Source: an uncultured Actinomycetes bacterium (GTDB lineage Bacteria > Actinomycetota > Actinomycetes > Nanopelagicales > Nanopelagicaceae). From it: 6,519 nt of DNA. The DNA lies in assembly GCA_903891755.1 (NCBI GenBank), contig CAITFY010000165.1, positions 1 to 6,519 on the forward strand, read 5' to 3'. The translations under genes were made by a program, and so were the position numbers. How positions within the stretch are numbered: the stretch's first letter is position 1; every line of letters starts with the position of its first letter. Below the pieces are notes generated by a model. It saw only the letters and a list, made by a program, of their open reading frames with translations, searched no databases and was not told the DNA's origin. Shown here in pieces: positions 4,485-6,519 of the stretch.

Positions 4485-6519
4485 GTGTCGCAGAATTCTA
4501 ATTTCGTTCATCTCCACGTCCACACCGAATATTCGATGTTGGATGGTGCTGCGCGGGTTGAGGAACTTGTCAAAGAGGTTGCTCGCCAGGAGATGCCAGC
4601 AATTGCAATCACAGATCACGGAAATGTCTTTGGTGCTTTTGAATTCAACAAGCAGGCGCGCAAAGCTGGCGTAAAACCAATTATTGGAATTGAAGCCTAT
4701 GTGGCTCCTGAAAGTCGCTTTGAAAAGCGTCGAGTGCAGTGGGCACAAGGCGGCGAAGATGACGTCTCTGGCGGTGGCGCATATACCCACATGACCTTGC
4801 TCGCCGAGAATAATGATGGCTTATCAAATCTCTTCAAGCTCTCATCTCTCGCCTCTCTTGAAGGTTTCTATTACAAGCCGCGTATGGATCGTGAACTGCT
4901 CTCCACATATTCCAAAGGGCTTATCGCAACAACTGGATGCCCGGGTGGAGAAATTCAAACGCGCTTACGTATGGGTGCGTACAAGGAGGCGGTTAAGGCC
5001 GCTAGTGAGTTACGAGATATTTTCGGAGCAGAGAATTTCTATCTTGAAATCATGGATCATGGAATCGATGTGGAAAATCGAGTCAAGAAGGATCTTCTCA
5101 AGCTCGGTAAAGATCTTGGCTTGCCACTGCTTGCCACCAATGACTTGCATTACACAAAGCACGAAGATGCTGGCGCGCACGAGGCGCTTCTCTGTGTGCA
5201 ATCAGGCTCCACCATCGCAGATCCCAAGCGATTTAAATTTGATAATAATGAGTTCTATCTGAAGAGCGCAGCAGAGATGCGTACATTGTTTAGCGATTTC
5301 CCTGATGCCTGCGATAACACTCTTCTTATAGCTGAACGATGCAATGTCACGCTGCGCGAAGGTGAAAATCTGCTACCTCGCTTTGAAGTACCAGCAGGGG
5401 AGAGCGAAGATACCTGGCTCACCAAGTTAGCGAATAACGGACTAGCCGATCGCATGGGTGGATCTGTCTCGGTTGAGTATCAAGAACGCTTAGATTATGA
5501 ATTAGGCGTCATGATCAAGATGGGTTTCCCTGGTTATTTCTTAGTGGTTGCCGATCTCTGCTCCCACGCTCGTGATGTCGGAATTCGCGTAGGTCCAGGT
5601 CGTGGATCTGCTGCTGGCTCTCTCGTCTCCTATGCTCTCGGAATTACCGCACTCGATCCCATCAAGCACGGCTTACTCTTTGAGCGCTTCCTCAATCCAG
5701 AACGTATCTCAATGCCCGATATTGACCTGGATTTCGATGAAAGACGTCGCTCCGAGATGATCGCGTATGCCACCAATAAATATGGCGAGGATCGCGTTGC
5801 TCAGATCATTACCTACAGCAACATTAAGTCGAAGCAAGCGCTTAAAGATGCGACGCGAGTTCTTGGGTATCCCTATGCAATCGGTGACAAAATCACCAAG
5901 GCTCTTCCTCCCACGATTATGGGCAAGGACATCACCCTCGCCGGAGTATTTGATCCAAAGAACGATCGCTATGGCGAGGCGGGCGAATTTAGATCTGTGT
6001 ATGAGACCGATCCAGATGCCAAGAAGATTGTAGATACCGCACGCGGTCTTGAAGGTTTAAAGCGTCAATGGGGAGTGCACGCCGCTGGAGTTATTCTCTC
6101 TAAAGAGCCCCTTCTAGAAGTTATTCCAATTCATCGCCGTGAATCAGATGGCGCGATTATCACTCAATTCGATATGGGTGCATGTGAAGCTACCGGTCTT
6201 TTGAAGATGGACTTCCTTGGCCTGCGAAATCTCTCTGTCTTGGATGATTGCCTACTTAATATCAAGCGAAATCAGGGTTTAGATGTTGATCTTTCAACGC
6301 TGACCTTGGATGACCCCAAGACCTTTGAATTACTCGGTAAGGGTGAAACGCTCGGCGTCTTCCAACTTGATGGCGGTCCAATGCGGGCGTTGCTTCGCCA
6401 GATGGCCCCGGATTCATTTGAAGATATTTCTGCTGTTATTGCTCTCTATCGCCCAGGTCCTATGGGTGTAAATGCGCATACTGATTACGCGGATCGCAAG
6501 AATCATCGCAAAGCTGTTG
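4485..6519 (+). CDS. dnaE: DNA polymerase III alpha subunit, N-terminal part
   Basis: Replicative DNA polymerase of the C family. The frame is open from GTG 4485 to the right edge: 678 codons of about 1,170-1,190 expected, so the end of the fingers, the beta-binding, OB-fold and tau-binding regions are missing. The PHP domain (residues 1 to about 280) begins FVHLHVHTEYSMLDG and carries a full set of probable metal ligands: H11, H13, D20, H45, E70, H102, C152, D220, H222. The polymerase core shows GPGRGSAAGS at 370-379, the catalytic acidic motif PDIDLDF at 411-417, GVHAAGVIL, and the third catalytic aspartate D576 in LLKMDFLGLRNL. This matches mycobacterial DnaE1, whose PHP domain is the proofreading exonuclease. 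GTG 4485 is the only start that keeps the HxH motif, but no clear Shine-Dalgarno precedes it; reinitiation after rluD, 23 bases upstream, is likely. No intein interrupts the part seen. Confidence 0.96.
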   Translation, partial: MSQNSNFVHLHVHTEYSMLDGAARVEELVKEVARQEMPAIAITDHGNVFGAFEFNKQARKAGVKPIIGIEAYVAPESRFEKRRVQWAQGGEDDVSGGGAYTHMTLLAENNDGLSNLFKLSSLASLEGFYYKPRMDRELLSTYSKGLIATTGCPGGEIQTRLRMGAYKEAVKAASELRDIFGAENFYLEIMDHGIDVENRVKKDLLKLGKDLGLPLLATNDLHYTKHEDAGAHEALLCVQSGSTIADPKRFKFDNNEFYLKSAAEMRTLFSDFPDACDNTLLIAERCNVTLREGENLLPRFEVPAGESEDTWLTKLANNGLADRMGGSVSVEYQERLDYELGVMIKMGFPGYFLVVADLCSHARDVGIRVGPGRGSAAGSLVSYALGITALDPIKHGLLFERFLNPERISMPDIDLDFDERRRSEMIAYATNKYGEDRVAQIITYSNIKSKQALKDATRVLGYPYAIGDKITKALPPTIMGKDITLAGVFDPKNDRYGEAGEFRSVYETDPDAKKIVDTARGLEGLKRQWGVHAAGVILSKEPLLEVIPIHRRESDGAIITQFDMGACEATGLLKMDFLGLRNLSVLDDCLLNIKRNQGLDVDLSTLTLDDPKTFELLGKGETLGVFQLDGGPMRALLRQMAPDSFEDISAVIALYRPGPMGVNAHTDYADRKNHRKAV

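Noticed and set aside
4479..5455. Frames at 4479-4790, 5010-5201 and 5255-5455 minus and 4813-5262 plus
   Set aside because: All fall inside the dnaE PHP and early polymerase region, which reads without interruption in its own frame; these are shadows.
5767..6033. 88-codon plus-strand frame
   Set aside because: Out-of-frame shadow inside the DnaE polymerase core.
4485..6519. Intein or split dnaE
   Set aside because: The frame runs uninterrupted through the catalytic motifs with normal spacing; the unseen C-terminal part cannot be judged.
1..6519. CRISPR arrays, insertion sequences, phage genes, tRNA or rRNA genes, defence systems
   Set aside because: Nearly every base belongs to five housekeeping genes in a conserved order; no repeat-spacer pattern, transposase motif, or tRNA-like cloverleaf was seen.

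Overview
The window comes from an actinobacterial chromosome of medium GC content (roughly half GC by eye). The evidence is the gene order ileS / DksA-like protein / lspA / rluD-type synthase / dnaE, which matches from memory the arrangement in Streptomyces and, more loosely, Mycobacterium. The proteins also resemble actinobacterial versions: a type 2 IleRS, a lysine-rich tail fused to a DksA-like domain, and a DnaE with an intact PHP metal site. The modest GC content would fit a streamlined freshwater actinobacterium of the acI/Nanopelagicales kind, but that placement is inference.

Layout. Positions 1-1956 (minus strand) hold the N-terminal 652 codons of ileS; the 3' end lies outside the window. 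Positions 1957-2133 are the only real intergenic region, a divergent promoter region with weak promoter-like hexamers and two short hairpins, one of which encloses the ileS ribosome binding site. From 2134 to the right edge, four genes run on the plus strand and are tightly packed: a histone-H1-like/DksA-like fusion protein (2134-3006), lspA (3003-3503, apparently from a CTG codon overlapping the previous stop), an RluD-type pseudouridine synthase (3490-4461) and dnaE (4485 to the edge, 678 codons present). Overlaps of 4 and 14 bases and a 23-base gap point to one operon with translational coupling.

The genes serve core growth functions: tRNA-Ile charging, nucleoid/RNA polymerase modulation, lipoprotein signal peptide removal, rRNA modification and chromosome replication. 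There is no mobile element, CRISPR array, tRNA or rRNA. The window is mainly a conserved housekeeping block, and I do not see an undescribed system in it. The points most worth a second look are the rearranged HIGH motif (GTHH) of IleRS, which predicts strong mupirocin resistance; the bifunctional histone/DksA protein; the probable CTG start of lspA; the RBS-sequestering hairpin of ileS; and the complete PHP metal-binding set in DnaE.
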